Shown in pieces: positions 33,777 through 42,941 of a DNA stretch of 64,000 nucleotides. The position numbers and the translations under genes were made by a program. Origin of the DNA: an uncultured Collinsella sp. (GTDB lineage Bacteria > Actinomycetota > Coriobacteriia > Coriobacteriales > Coriobacteriaceae); NCBI GenBank assembly GCA_958352845.1, contig CATWQC010000006.1, positions 1 through 64,000 on the forward strand. Direction: 5' to 3'. How positions within the stretch are numbered: the first letter of the stretch is position 1; every line of letters begins with the position of its first letter. The notes under the pieces were generated by a model that was not told the DNA's origin, did not search any database, and worked only from the letters and a program-made list of their open reading frames with translations.

Positions 33777-35393
33777 ATGACCGCAAAAAAGAAGTTCAAT
33801 TTCAAAGCGCCGTTGGAGGTGTTCGCGAAGTCGATCGTCCAGCCGATGATGTATCTCTCGGTTGCCGGCATCCTGCTCATTGTGGGCATCATTCTGACCA
33901 ACAAGACCATTTGCGCTTTGGTCCCCGTACTGGGCTCCGGTCCGTTCCAGCTTGTGGGCGCCGTTGTCTACCAGTCGCTGATGTTTATCATCAACAACCT
34001 CTCGATTCTGTTCTGCGTGGGCATCGCCGGCGCCATGGCAAAGAAGAACAAGGGCCATGCTTCGCTGATCGCCCTGATGTCGTTCTTCCTGTTCCTGCAG
34101 GCTAACAACATCGTGCTCAACGCCACCGGCTCTCTTGCCGATGCGAGCGGCATGCTCGGCCTTACCGGAACCGGCCAGGCCACCGTTATGGGCATCCAGG
34201 TGCTCGATACCGGCGTGTTTGGCGGCATCATTCTGGGTTGCATCACCGGCGCCGTGTTCAACAAGTACTCGAACAAGCAGTTCCCCATTGCCCTTTCGAT
34301 GTTCTCGGGCGTTCGCTTCCCGTTCCTGATCATGATCATCATCTCCTGGATCATGGGCGCTGGCTTCTGCATCGTTTGGCCTCCGGTTCAGGGTGCCATC
34401 TCCTCAGTTGCCGGCATCATTAAGGAGTCGGGCAACATCGGCCTCTTTATCTACGGCATGCTCAACAAGCTGCTCGTTCCCACCGGTCTGCACCACCTCA
34501 TCTACACCCCGTTCCAGTTCTCCGATGTGGGTGGCACCCTGACGCTGGGCGATCAGGTTATCGCCGGTGCCTACCCCATCCGTGTCGCCGAGATGGCAAT
34601 GACGGGCCAGCCCTTCTCCGATAGCACCTACTTCAACAGCTACACCTTCAACAACCTGTGGCCCTACATCGGTATCGGTCTCGCCTTTATCGTCACCGCT
34701 TACAAGGGGAACAAGGATAAGACCAAGGCCGTTATCATCCCGCTGATCATCACCGCCGTGCTCTCCTGTGTCACCGAGCCCATGGACTTCCTCTTTGTCT
34801 TTGCCGCTCCCGTGCTCTTTGTCGTTCACTCGGTTCTTTCCGGCATCTTCCTGGTCCTGCTCAAGGTCCTCTCCGTGCCCGCTTCGACTGCAGGCGGCAT
34901 CATCAACATCGTGGTTTCCAACCTGGTCCTCGGTGTCGACAAGACCAACTGGCCGGTTATGCTGGTGCTTGGAGTCGTTAACGCCTCTCTGTACTTCTTC
35001 CTCTTCACCTTCCTCATCAAGAAGCTCAACCTCCACACGCCTGGTCGCGAGGAGGAGTCCGAGCTCGCCGAGTCCGTTGCCGAGGGCGAGGCCGCCGCGT
35101 CTGTCGCGGTGAAGCAGGGCGCTGTTGCCGCGGCTCCCGCAGAGGGCGTCGATGCGGGCATTGCCGACCTGGTTGCAGGTCTTGGTGGCAAGGACAACAT
35201 CGAGGAGCTCGAGAACTGCTTTACGCGTCTCCGCGTGAACGTTAAGAACCCGGACCTCATCAATGAGGACCTCATCAACCACGTGCCCAACAGCGGCATC
35301 AACCGCAACGGCAATAATATCCAGATCATCTTTGGCATGAAGGTCGCCGAGATGCGCGACAAGGTCGAAAACGCAATTGAGAAGGAGCAGTAA
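33777..35393 (+). CDS. PTS alpha-glucoside or maltose transporter subunit IICB
   Basis: The 538-residue protein has about ten membrane segments of the EIIC glucose superfamily (TGLHHLIYTPFQF and ITAVLSCVTEPMDFLF are typical). A flexible Ala/Glu linker follows (about 415-445), then an EIIB domain with the phosphorylated cysteine in ENCFTRLRVNV. It imports and phosphorylates the sugar. GGAAGGGGAG precedes the ATG at 33777. Its neighbour, a GH4 enzyme, points to alpha-glucosides such as maltose as substrate. It follows the antiterminator gene after a 99-bp gap. Confidence 0.9.
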   Translation: MTAKKKFNFKAPLEVFAKSIVQPMMYLSVAGILLIVGIILTNKTICALVPVLGSGPFQLVGAVVYQSLMFIINNLSILFCVGIAGAMAKKNKGHASLIALMSFFLFLQANNIVLNATGSLADASGMLGLTGTGQATVMGIQVLDTGVFGGIILGCITGAVFNKYSNKQFPIALSMFSGVRFPFLIMIIISWIMGAGFCIVWPPVQGAISSVAGIIKESGNIGLFIYGMLNKLLVPTGLHHLIYTPFQFSDVGGTLTLGDQVIAGAYPIRVAEMAMTGQPFSDSTYFNSYTFNNLWPYIGIGLAFIVTAYKGNKDKTKAVIIPLIITAVLSCVTEPMDFLFVFAAPVLFVVHSVLSGIFLVLLKVLSVPASTAGGIINIVVSNLVLGVDKTNWPVMLVLGVVNASLYFFLFTFLIKKLNLHTPGREEESELAESVAEGEAAASVAVKQGAVAAAPAEGVDAGIADLVAGLGGKDNIEELENCFTRLRVNVKNPDLINEDLINHVPNSGINRNGNNIQIIFGMKVAEMRDKVENAIEKEQ

Positions 35394-35396
35394 ACA

Positions 35397-36779
35397 ATGA
35401 TCATTACTCTGTGTGGTGGCGGATCCACCTTTACCCCCGGCATCGTCAAGTCCATCGCCCTGCGCAAGGACGAGCTCGACGTTGACGAGATTCGTCTGTA
35501 CGACATCAACGAGGAGCGCCAGCGCAAGATCGGCGTGCTCGTGGACTGGATTTTGCACGAGGACCTCGGCCTGGACATCAAGCTCACGGTGACCACCGAC
35601 AAAAAGACGGCTTTTACCGACGCGAGCTTCGTGTTTGCCCAGATGCGCGTGGGCGGCTACGCCATGCGCGAGCAGGACGAGAAGATTCCGCTGCGTCACG
35701 GCTGCGTGGGTCAGGAGACTTGCGGTTGTGGCGGCCTTGCTTACGGCATGCGCACCATCTTCCCCATGGTCGAGCTGATCGATGACGTTGAGAAGTACGC
35801 CAAGAAGGACTACTGGATTCTCAACTACTCCAACCCTGCCGCCATCGTCTCCGAGGGCTGCCGCGTGCTGCGTCCCAATGCTCGCATCATCAACATCTGC
35901 GACATGCCGATCGCGATCATCGACGTGGTTTGCGCCGCGCTCGATATCGACAAGAAGGATGTCGAGTACGATTACTTTGGCCTCAACCACTTTGGTTGGT
36001 TCACCTCGATCCGCCACAAGGGCGAGGAGGTGCTCCCGCAGCTGCGCGAGTACATCAAGGAGCATGAGATTCTGCTGCCTGACTCCTACCTCAAGGGCAT
36101 GGGCTCGCTCATGGCAAAGAAGCCCGAGGAGGCCATTGACGAGCACCCCGAGCAGAATCGCCACACCAAGGGCAGCTGGTACTACGTCTGGAAGGGCGAG
36201 TACGAGATCATGGAGTGCTTCCCGGAGTACCTGCCCAACACGTATCTGAACTACTACCTGCAGCAGAAGGAGTTCGTCGAGCATTCCAACCCCGAGCGCA
36301 CCCGTGCGAATGAGGTTGAGGAGACGCGCGAGAAGAACCTCTTCGACGGCATCGACCACTACGAGAAGACGGGCGAGATCGACGAGAGCACGTTCTATGC
36401 GGGCAGCCACGGCGACTGGATTGCTGACCTGGCTATCGCTCTGAAGAACGACACCAAGCAGCGTTTCCTGGTCATTTGCGAGAACAAGGGCGCTATCCCC
36501 AACATGCCCTACGACGCCATGGTCGAGCTGCCTGCCTACATTGGCAAGAACGGCCCCGAGGTCATCAGCCGCGACAACATTCCTCTGTTCCAGCAGGGCC
36601 TCATGATGCAGCAGCTGAACTCCGAGAAGCTCGTGGTCGAGGCTACGATCGAGGGTTCGTACGAGAAGGCACTCAAGGCCTTTACGCTGAACAAGACCGT
36701 GCCGTCGATGAAGGTCGCCAAGGAGGTTCTCGACGACATGATCGAGGCTAACAAGGACTTCTGGCCCGAGCTTAAGTAA
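35397..36779 (+). CDS. GH4 6-phospho-alpha-glucosidase
   Basis: The 460-residue protein is a family GH4 glycosidase, NAD- and Mn-dependent. It has the N-terminal dinucleotide loop CGGGSTFTPG, the metal-binding cysteine in GQETCGCGG (residues 105-113), NYSNPAA, ICDMP and GLNHFGW. The QETCG signature is that of the alpha-glucoside branch (AglB, GlvA, MalH). It cleaves the phosphorylated disaccharide delivered by the PTS into glucose 6-phosphate and glucose. It starts 3 bp after the EIICB gene and is the last gene before the terminator at 36811. Confidence 0.92.
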   Translation: MIITLCGGGSTFTPGIVKSIALRKDELDVDEIRLYDINEERQRKIGVLVDWILHEDLGLDIKLTVTTDKKTAFTDASFVFAQMRVGGYAMREQDEKIPLRHGCVGQETCGCGGLAYGMRTIFPMVELIDDVEKYAKKDYWILNYSNPAAIVSEGCRVLRPNARIINICDMPIAIIDVVCAALDIDKKDVEYDYFGLNHFGWFTSIRHKGEEVLPQLREYIKEHEILLPDSYLKGMGSLMAKKPEEAIDEHPEQNRHTKGSWYYVWKGEYEIMECFPEYLPNTYLNYYLQQKEFVEHSNPERTRANEVEETREKNLFDGIDHYEKTGEIDESTFYAGSHGDWIADLAIALKNDTKQRFLVICENKGAIPNMPYDAMVELPAYIGKNGPEVISRDNIPLFQQGLMMQQLNSEKLVVEATIEGSYEKALKAFTLNKTVPSMKVAKEVLDDMIEANKDFWPELK

Positions 36780-36810
36780 AAGCAACAGGGTCGCTGACCG
36801 CATACCTGGA

Positions 36811-36856
36811 GCAATGCCCCGTCCACGTGATTGCGTGGGCGGGGCATTGCCGTTTT
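36811..36856 (+). terminator. Intrinsic terminator of the PTS operon
   Basis: GCAATGCCCCGTCCACG (36811-36827) pairs with CGTGGGCGGGGCATTGC (36834-36850), with one G-T pair, and is followed by CGTTTT. Confidence 0.85.
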
Positions 36857-36972
36857 GCGCAAAGTAACCTGGCTCCTTTGCACCAACAATGATCCGTTTT
36901 CCTCTGTCCCCAAGGGATCAGTGTTTTGCCAGTTTGTGGTAGAACTAGGGAACGGTTCTTGAGGAGGCTGGC

Positions 36973-37893
36973 ATGCTCAACGCGTTGGTGTGGACACTTG
37001 CTTGTTTAGGCGTTGTCGCGGCAGATATTGCCCTGAGCGTGGTTTTGTTTTCCGCTCTGGGTGTCGCGTCGGTGTTCATGGGTTTTTCGATTGACGACCT
37101 CGATATTCAATTGCTTCAGGCTGCCGCGCAGATGGCGTCGTTTTTGATGGCGCTGCTGTGGTGGCGTTATCTGTGGCCGCGCTCGTTTATGGCGCGCTGG
37201 CAGGGCGAGCGCTCGCTTGGCGGGGGAGCAGGCAAAGCGTGGAGGCGCATCGCCTGCGTTATCGTGATCGGCCTTGCCCTGCAGGTGGTCGTTGGCTACG
37301 TGACCGACGCTGTGCTGTCGCTGTTGCCCGAGGCGGCGGCCGATTACAGCGAACTTGTCGAGGAGACGGGCATGGGCGACACGAGCTATCTGGCCGTCCT
37401 GACCACGGTGCTCGGCGCTCCGTTTTGCGAGGAGCTGCTGGTGCGCGGTATCATTTTTGAGTTTTCGCTCCGAGCATTTAACCCGCAGTGCCGTCCGCTT
37501 TGGAAGCGCCGGCGTCGCGCACGGGCGCAAGACGTCGCCATGGTGCCCTGGGCGGCGCCGGACAAGCGAGGCATCGCCGCGGCGATTGTGCTGCAGGCGG
37601 CCATCTTTGGCTTTATGCATATGAACTGGGTGCAGGGCTGCTACGCCGGCGCCGCCGGTCTGGTCTTTGGCTGGGTGCTCGTGACCACCGGAAAGCTCCG
37701 CTACACGATCCTGCTGCATTTTGCCTTTAATGCCGGGTCGTATCTCATGACGTTGCTCTGGTTTGTGAACACGCCGTTCGACGTGGCAATTACGGTCGCT
37801 ATTGCCGGCGTCATCCTCGTTGAGGCAATGCGCTCACTGCGCCAAGCGTGCCAGCAGAGCGCTGCGACCACATCTACCGCATTCCCGCACTAA
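36973..37893 (+). CDS. CPBP-family intramembrane glutamic endopeptidase
   Basis: The 306-residue protein has about eight membrane segments and the three CPBP (CAAX protease, Abi) motifs: EELLVRG, FGFMHMNW and HFAFNAG. These form the catalytic site inside the membrane. Substrates of bacterial members are mostly unknown; some process prenylated or peptide substrates, others give bacteriocin immunity. GAGGAGG precedes the ATG. Its stop overlaps the stop of the convergent YgiQ-type gene by 4 bp. Confidence 0.88.
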   Translation: MLNALVWTLACLGVVAADIALSVVLFSALGVASVFMGFSIDDLDIQLLQAAAQMASFLMALLWWRYLWPRSFMARWQGERSLGGGAGKAWRRIACVIVIGLALQVVVGYVTDAVLSLLPEAAADYSELVEETGMGDTSYLAVLTTVLGAPFCEELLVRGIIFEFSLRAFNPQCRPLWKRRRRARAQDVAMVPWAAPDKRGIAAAIVLQAAIFGFMHMNWVQGCYAGAAGLVFGWVLVTTGKLRYTILLHFAFNAGSYLMTLLWFVNTPFDVAITVAIAGVILVEAMRSLRQACQQSAATTSTAFPH

Positions 37894-40025
37894 TTGCGGC
37901 GTCCGCCTCCGTTGGCGCCCTGACGCCCCTGGGCCGCGCGGTTGCGGCCTGCGGTGTTTTGCGCACGCGACATGCCGCCGTGGCCCTTGCTACCCTTGGG
38001 TCCCTTGCCGGCACCGCCACCATGCGGCTTGCCGCCCTTCTTGCCGGTGCCATGCCCGCCGCCAGCAGACGTCTCGCCCGGGCGCGGCGGTACGGGACGG
38101 ATCAGGCAATGCTTGGTGTAGCCGATCAGGTCACGACGCCCGGCCTTTTCCAGCGCCTCGCGCACCAGCTTGTAGTTCTCGGGCTTGCGATACTGGATGA
38201 GCGCGCGCTGCATGGCCTTTTCGTGCGGGTCGCGCGCCACATAGATCGGCTCCATGGTGCGCGGATCCACGCCGGTGTAGTACATGCACGTCGACATGGT
38301 GGACGGCGTGGGGTAGAAGTCCTGCACCTGCTCGGGCATGTAGCCCATGTCGCGCACGGCCTCGGCGAGGTCCACGGCTTCCTTCATCGTCGAGCCGGGA
38401 TGGCTCGATATCAGATACGGCACCACATACTGCTTGAGTCCGTATTCGCGGTTCAAGCGCTCAAATTTGCGACAGAACGCATCGTAGACGGCGCGGCTCG
38501 GCTTGCCCATTACGGAGAGCACCGCGTCGCTCACGTGCTCGGGCGCTACGCGCAGCTGGCCCGAGACATGGTGTTCCAGCAGCTCGCGCAAAAACTCGTC
38601 CGAGGCATCGGCCATGGTGTAGTCAAAGCGGATGCCGCTGCGGACGAAGACCTTCTTGACGCCCGGCAGCTGGCGCAGGTCGCGCAGCAGCTGCGTGTAG
38701 CCGGTCTCGTCGACCACCATGTTCTTGCACACGCTCGGCCACAGACAGCGCTTGTTCTTGCACACGCCGTGTTTGAGCTGCTTGTCGCAGGCCGGGCGGC
38801 TAAAGTTGGCCGTCGGTCCGCCCACGTCGTTGATGTAGCCCTTAAACTCGGGATCGCGCGTGAGCAGCTCGGCCTCGCGCATGATCGAGTCGTGGCTGCG
38901 CATCTGCAGCACGCGACCCTGGTGGAAGGTCAGCGCGCAAAACGAGCACTCGCCAAAGCACCCGCGGTTGGAGCTGATCGAAAACTTGATCTCGGCAAAG
39001 GCCGGCACGCCGCCCGCCGCATCGTAGTCGGGATGCCAATCGCGTGCGTAGGGGAGCTCGGCCACCTCGTCCATCTCGTCGGTGGTGAGCGTCGCCGACG
39101 GCGGGTTCTGCACCACATAGACGCTGTTGGGGTAGGGCTCTACCAGGCGGTGTCCAGTGATGGGGTCCATGTTCTGCTGCTGCACGTTAAAGCTGCGCGC
39201 GTAGTTGAGCTTGTCGGCGGCAAGGTCGTCCCAGCTGGGCAGCAGGTCGTAGTCGTAGACCTCGTCGAGTGAGCCCGTGCGGTAGACGGTGCCGTTGATA
39301 TAGGTGATCTGGTCCACGGGCAGTCCCGCGTCGAGCGCGTCGGCGATCTCGACGATCGCGTGCTCGCCCATGCCGTAGATGAGGATGTCGGCGCCCGAGT
39401 CGAGCAGCACCGAGCGCTTGAGTTTGTCCTGCCAGTAGTCGTAGTGGGCCAGGCGACGCAGGCTTGCCTCGATGCCACCGATAATGATGGGGGCGTCCTT
39501 GAACGTCTGGCGGATGAGGTTGCCGTAGACCGTGACGGCACGGTTGGGGCGGTGACCCTCCTCGCCGCCGGGGGTATAGGCGTCGGTGTGGCGGCGGTGC
39601 TTGGTCACCGAATAGTGGTTGACCATGGAGTCCATGTTGCCGGCGCTGACCAAAAAGCCCAGGCGCGGCTCGCCGAGCACCGTGATGCTGGCGGGGTCGG
39701 TCCAGTCGGGCTGGCAGATGATGCCCACCTTGTAGCCGTGCGCGTCGAGTACGCGGCTGACGATGGCCATGCCAAAGCTGGGGTGGTCCACGTAGGCGTC
39801 GCCGCAGATGTAGACGAAGTCGCACTGGTCCCAGCCGCGCGCGTCCATATCGGCGCGGCTGACGGGGAGGAACTTGTCGCGGCCCGGGCGCCAGGGACGG
39901 GCGGGCGCTGCCGGGGTATGAGTGGCGTGGCCGCCCTGGGCCTTACCGCCGCGCTTTTGCTGCTGGCCCTGTTTGCCCTGCTGACTGCGCTGGTTGTTCT
40001 GAGCGTGCTGAGGCTTTTTTGCCAC
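37890..40025 (-). CDS. YgiQ-family radical SAM protein
   Basis: The 711-residue protein has an N-terminal cobalamin-binding-like part (GDAYVDHPSFG, LGFLVSAGNMDSMVNHY) and a radical SAM core with the 4Fe-4S motif CFGECSFC. A basic Gly/Lys/Arg-rich tail follows. The start is set at GTG 40025 because GGAGGG stands just before it and the next residues are a basic low-complexity arm (AKKPQHAQNNQ), so the 60 codons upstream are excluded. The YgiQ family is widely conserved with no firm function. The tail suggests nucleic-acid contact. Confidence 0.88.
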   Translation of the reverse strand: MAKKPQHAQNNQRSQQGKQGQQQKRGGKAQGGHATHTPAAPARPWRPGRDKFLPVSRADMDARGWDQCDFVYICGDAYVDHPSFGMAIVSRVLDAHGYKVGIICQPDWTDPASITVLGEPRLGFLVSAGNMDSMVNHYSVTKHRRHTDAYTPGGEEGHRPNRAVTVYGNLIRQTFKDAPIIIGGIEASLRRLAHYDYWQDKLKRSVLLDSGADILIYGMGEHAIVEIADALDAGLPVDQITYINGTVYRTGSLDEVYDYDLLPSWDDLAADKLNYARSFNVQQQNMDPITGHRLVEPYPNSVYVVQNPPSATLTTDEMDEVAELPYARDWHPDYDAAGGVPAFAEIKFSISSNRGCFGECSFCALTFHQGRVLQMRSHDSIMREAELLTRDPEFKGYINDVGGPTANFSRPACDKQLKHGVCKNKRCLWPSVCKNMVVDETGYTQLLRDLRQLPGVKKVFVRSGIRFDYTMADASDEFLRELLEHHVSGQLRVAPEHVSDAVLSVMGKPSRAVYDAFCRKFERLNREYGLKQYVVPYLISSHPGSTMKEAVDLAEAVRDMGYMPEQVQDFYPTPSTMSTCMYYTGVDPRTMEPIYVARDPHEKAMQRALIQYRKPENYKLVREALEKAGRRDLIGYTKHCLIRPVPPRPGETSAGGGHGTGKKGGKPHGGGAGKGPKGSKGHGGMSRAQNTAGRNRAAQGRQGANGGGRRN

Positions 40026-40287
40026 GATCCCTCCCGGTGTTTGTATGCTGCACGTAATTGTAACCAGTCTTTTTGGGACGGGGCTAAAAAGACTGGTGGA
40101 GTACATGGGCTGGCGGATCGGCGCGTCGATGCGGGTGCTGTATCCGCCGTTTGTTTCCAGACTGTGTATCTGCGCGTTGGGGAAGCCGTCTCGCGCGCAC
40201 GCCATGTTGTCAATGGGTTACAGTATGAACGGCGGCTATGCTTCCGCCAACGCACGAGAGGGTCGTCAACAAGGAGGATGCACGGCG

Positions 40288-41004
40288 ATGCAGCGTGCCA
40301 AACAGATATCGGAGTCTATTGAGCTGGGCATCATCTTGGCGCTTGCCGGTGGCTTTATGGACGTTTATTCGTACATTGGGCGCGACCATGTTTTTGCCAA
40401 CGCGCAGACGGGCAACATCTTGCTCGTGGGCGTGAGCATCTCGGAGGGCAATTGGGCACTTGCGGAGCGCTACTTCTTCCCTGTGGTCTCGTTTGCCGTG
40501 GGCATTATGCTTGCCGATCTGGTACACGAGCGGTTTGGCAGCGTGATTCACTGGCGCCAGGTGACGGTGTTCTTTGAAGCCGTCATCTTGCTGGGCGTGA
40601 GCTTTATCCCCGGTGGCGGTTACAACCTGCTCGCCAACTGCCTCACTTCGTTTGCCTGCGGTATGCAGGTCGAGAGCTTCCGCAAGATCCACGGTCACGG
40701 CATCGCTACGACCATGTGTATCGGCAACTTGCGCAACGCGCTGCAAAACGTGGACGATTACATCATCACCCACAGGCGCGGCTTTTTGGAAAACGGCCTG
40801 CTGTACTTTGGCGTGATCTTTACCTTTGTGTTTGGCGCCGTGTTGGGCAACTGGTGTATTGAGCGCATGGGCCTGCACGCCATCGTCGTGGCGAGCTTGC
40901 TGCTGTTTGTCGCGTTTGCCATCATGTTCATCGACCGTGAGCGCGACTTGCGCTTACGCTGGAAGGTTGCGGCCGAGGCTTGGAAAGAGGGCTGCCGAAA
41001 GTAA
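40288..41004 (+). CDS. DUF1275 (YoaK-type) membrane protein
   Basis: The 238-residue protein has six hydrophobic segments and the family pattern GGFMDVYSYI and FANAQTGNILLVGV near the start. Members are proposed small-molecule transporters without a known substrate. AAGGAGG lies 10 bp before the ATG at 40288, which excludes the long upstream extension. It is divergent from the YgiQ-type gene, with a 262-bp gap that holds both promoters. Confidence 0.85.
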   Translation: MQRAKQISESIELGIILALAGGFMDVYSYIGRDHVFANAQTGNILLVGVSISEGNWALAERYFFPVVSFAVGIMLADLVHERFGSVIHWRQVTVFFEAVILLGVSFIPGGGYNLLANCLTSFACGMQVESFRKIHGHGIATTMCIGNLRNALQNVDDYIITHRRGFLENGLLYFGVIFTFVFGAVLGNWCIERMGLHAIVVASLLLFVAFAIMFIDRERDLRLRWKVAAEAWKEGCRK

Positions 41005-41009
41005 CCGAA

Positions 41010-41046
41010 TGCGGCAAAGGGGCTGTCCCTTTGCCGCAATATTTTT
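41010..41046 (+). terminator. Intrinsic terminator
   Basis: TGCGGCAAAGGG (41010-41021) pairs with CCCTTTGCCGCA (41027-41038), followed by ATATTTTTC. It starts 6 bp after the DUF1275 stop. Its sequence resembles the ends of the 63-bp palindromes at 44044 and 55089. Confidence 0.8.
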
Positions 41047-41055
41047 CATCATCTG

Positions 41056-41150
41056 TTGAAACGCTTTAACACTTTTGATGTTTTCACGCGTTTTTTGTTT
41101 CAAAAGCGTTAGGATGGGACTTATAGCGCGGGGCGTAATGGATGCCCCGC
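41056..41150 (+). promoter_or_regulatory. Promoter region of fucO with LacI-like half-palindromes
   Basis: TTGAAACGCTTTAAC (from 41056) and its partial complement TTTCAAAAGCGTTA (from 41098) lie about 42 bp apart, as a looping repressor or catabolite regulator would need. TTATAG (41121-41126) is a possible -10. A hairpin GCGGGGC/GCCCCGC (41128-41150) lies in the leader. These are pattern matches only. Confidence 0.35.
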
Positions 41151-41169
41151 ACACGATGGGAGGCTATCA

Positions 41170-42336
41170 ATGGCTAATCGTTTCGTTCTCAATACCATCT
41201 CTTATCATGGTTCTGGCGCCATCAAGGAGATCCCCGGCGAGCTTCAGCGTCGCGGCTACAAGAAGATCTTCGTCTGCTCCGACCCCGATCTGGTCAAGTT
41301 TGGCGTTACCGCTAAGGTGACCGACGAGCTCGACGCCGCCGGTATCGCTTGGAGCCTCTACTCCGAGATCAAGCCCAACCCCACTATCCAGAACGTCAAG
41401 GACGGCGTCGAGGCCTTCAAGGCCGCCGAGGCTGACGCTATCGTGACCATTGGTGGTGGCTCCTCCATGGACACCGCTAAGGCTATCGGCATCATTATCA
41501 ACAACCCCGAGTTCGCCGATGTCCGCAGCCTCGAGGGCGTTGCTCCGACTAAGAACCACGCCGTGTTCACCATCGCCGTGCCGACGACCGCCGGTACCGC
41601 TGCTGAGGTGACCATCAACTACGTCATCACCGACCCCGAGAAGGTCCGCAAGTTCGTGTGCGTCGACACCAACGACGCCCCCGAGGTCGCCGTCGTCGAC
41701 CCCGATATGATGGCTTCCATGCCCGCCGGCCTGACCGCCTCTACCGGCATGGACGCTCTGACCCACGCCATCGAGGGCTACACCACCAAGGGTGCTTGGG
41801 AGCTCTCCGACATGTTCCACTTTGAGGCTATTAAGCTGATCAGCGAGAACCTGCGCGACTCCGTCGCCGAGGCCAAGTCCGGTCAGCCCGGCTCCGGCCG
41901 CGAGGGCATGGCTCTTGGCCAGTATGTTGCTGGCATGGGCTTCTCCAATGTCGGCCTGGGCATCGACCACGCCATGGCTCACACCCTGTCCGCTCACTAC
42001 GACACCCCGCACGGTGTCGCTTGCGCCATGCTGCTGCCGATCGCCATGGAGTTCAACAAGCCGGTTTGCGCCGAGCGCCTGGCCAAGGTTGCCGTCGCCA
42101 TGGGCGTTGACACCACGGGTATGAGCACCGACGAGGCTGCCGATGCTGCCATTGCCGCCGTTAAGCAGCTCTCCGCCGACGTGAACATCCCGCACGTCTG
42201 CGAGGCCATGAAGGCCGACGAGATCGAGGTCCTGGCCAAGGACGCCATGGCCGACGCCTGCTTCCCGGGCAACCCGCGCGAGGCGACGCTCGACGACGTC
42301 ATCGAGCTCTTCAAGAAGATCTGCCCGGCTGCCTAG
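41170..42336 (+). CDS. fucO: Lactaldehyde reductase (iron-dependent alcohol dehydrogenase)
   Basis: The 388-residue protein belongs to the group III alcohol dehydrogenases and follows E. coli FucO closely along its length: ADVRSLEGVAPT, PTTAGTAAEVTINYVIT, GMDALTHAIEGY, ALGQYVAGMGFSNVGLG and GNPREATLDD. NAD is bound by GGGSSMD. The iron ligands are the Asp and His of TGMDALTHAIE and the His residues of the HAMAHTL and TPHG segments. It reduces L-lactaldehyde to 1,2-propanediol, keeping redox balance during fucose or rhamnose fermentation. Codon use is strongly biased, as in highly expressed genes. No other fucose genes are adjacent. GGGAGG precedes the ATG. Confidence 0.92.
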   Translation: MANRFVLNTISYHGSGAIKEIPGELQRRGYKKIFVCSDPDLVKFGVTAKVTDELDAAGIAWSLYSEIKPNPTIQNVKDGVEAFKAAEADAIVTIGGGSSMDTAKAIGIIINNPEFADVRSLEGVAPTKNHAVFTIAVPTTAGTAAEVTINYVITDPEKVRKFVCVDTNDAPEVAVVDPDMMASMPAGLTASTGMDALTHAIEGYTTKGAWELSDMFHFEAIKLISENLRDSVAEAKSGQPGSGREGMALGQYVAGMGFSNVGLGIDHAMAHTLSAHYDTPHGVACAMLLPIAMEFNKPVCAERLAKVAVAMGVDTTGMSTDEAADAAIAAVKQLSADVNIPHVCEAMKADEIEVLAKDAMADACFPGNPREATLDDVIELFKKICPAA

Positions 42337-42389
42337 CCTAGTTTGGTGTTCTTTCGCCTGTAGGCGTATGGACTTTTGACTTGCCGCTG

Positions 42390-42421
42390 GCCCCGCCGTG
42401 CTACGCACGGCGGGGCTTTTT
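42390..42421 (+). terminator. Intrinsic terminator of fucO
   Basis: GCCCCGCCGTG (42390-42400) pairs with CACGGCGGGGC (42406-42416) across CTACG and is followed by TTTTT. Confidence 0.92.
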
Positions 42422-42495
42422 GTGCTGCGTCGATGCCCCGAGACGGGCAAAACCAAGGCATACTGTCCGCTGCGGATAGGTGGTGCACTTCCCAG

Positions 42496-42732
42496 CGTGC
42501 ATTTTTGGGAGTATTCAGCAAGCTCTTAAAAATGCATAACGTTTTGAATGGCCCGTAGTGGCCCGCAGGCGCCCATCGACAGCCATTGTGGGCGGGCTAT
42601 CGATGAGTGGAGGGGGGTTGTTACTGAGTTTCTGCTTTGCGACGACCTGCAACACTGCTGTAACCACGTCGTTTTGTCGTTCGCGATGGGGTCGTTGGGA
42701 CCCACGGTGCTGAATACTCCGTTTTTTGCACG
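42496..42732. repeat. Element with 25-bp terminal inverted repeats, copy 2
   Basis: Left arm 42496-42520 and right arm 42708-42732 mirror those of copy 1 at 30736, with the core GGAGTATTCAGCA. Length is 237 bp against 235 bp for copy 1. The interior differs, but conservation resumes past the right arm (GGGGTACC, then ATGCAA and TTATACAA near 42781-42805), so the functional unit may extend to about 42815. The whole 605-bp gap from 42337 to 42941 holds no gene. Confidence 0.7.
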
Positions 42733-42941
42733 GCCGAAGGTGGGGTACCCTGAGACGAAGCAAAAAGATTCCTCATTTCTATGCAAATACCGATAGGATT
42801 TATACAAGATTGGGATTGTAAGCCGTGCGCGTGCGCAAAATCGGCGCGAGGACGTCTAGAGGTGGCTCGGCTCCCAGAGCCTTGCGCGTGCAGAACGGTT
42901 AAAATCGGGATTCGGTCTTAGTTTTGCTTGGAAGGATGCAC

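Noticed and set aside
34404..36803. 799-codon minus-strand frame opposite the PTS and GH4 genes
   Set aside because: Leu/Val/His-rich antisense pattern covering two well-supported genes.
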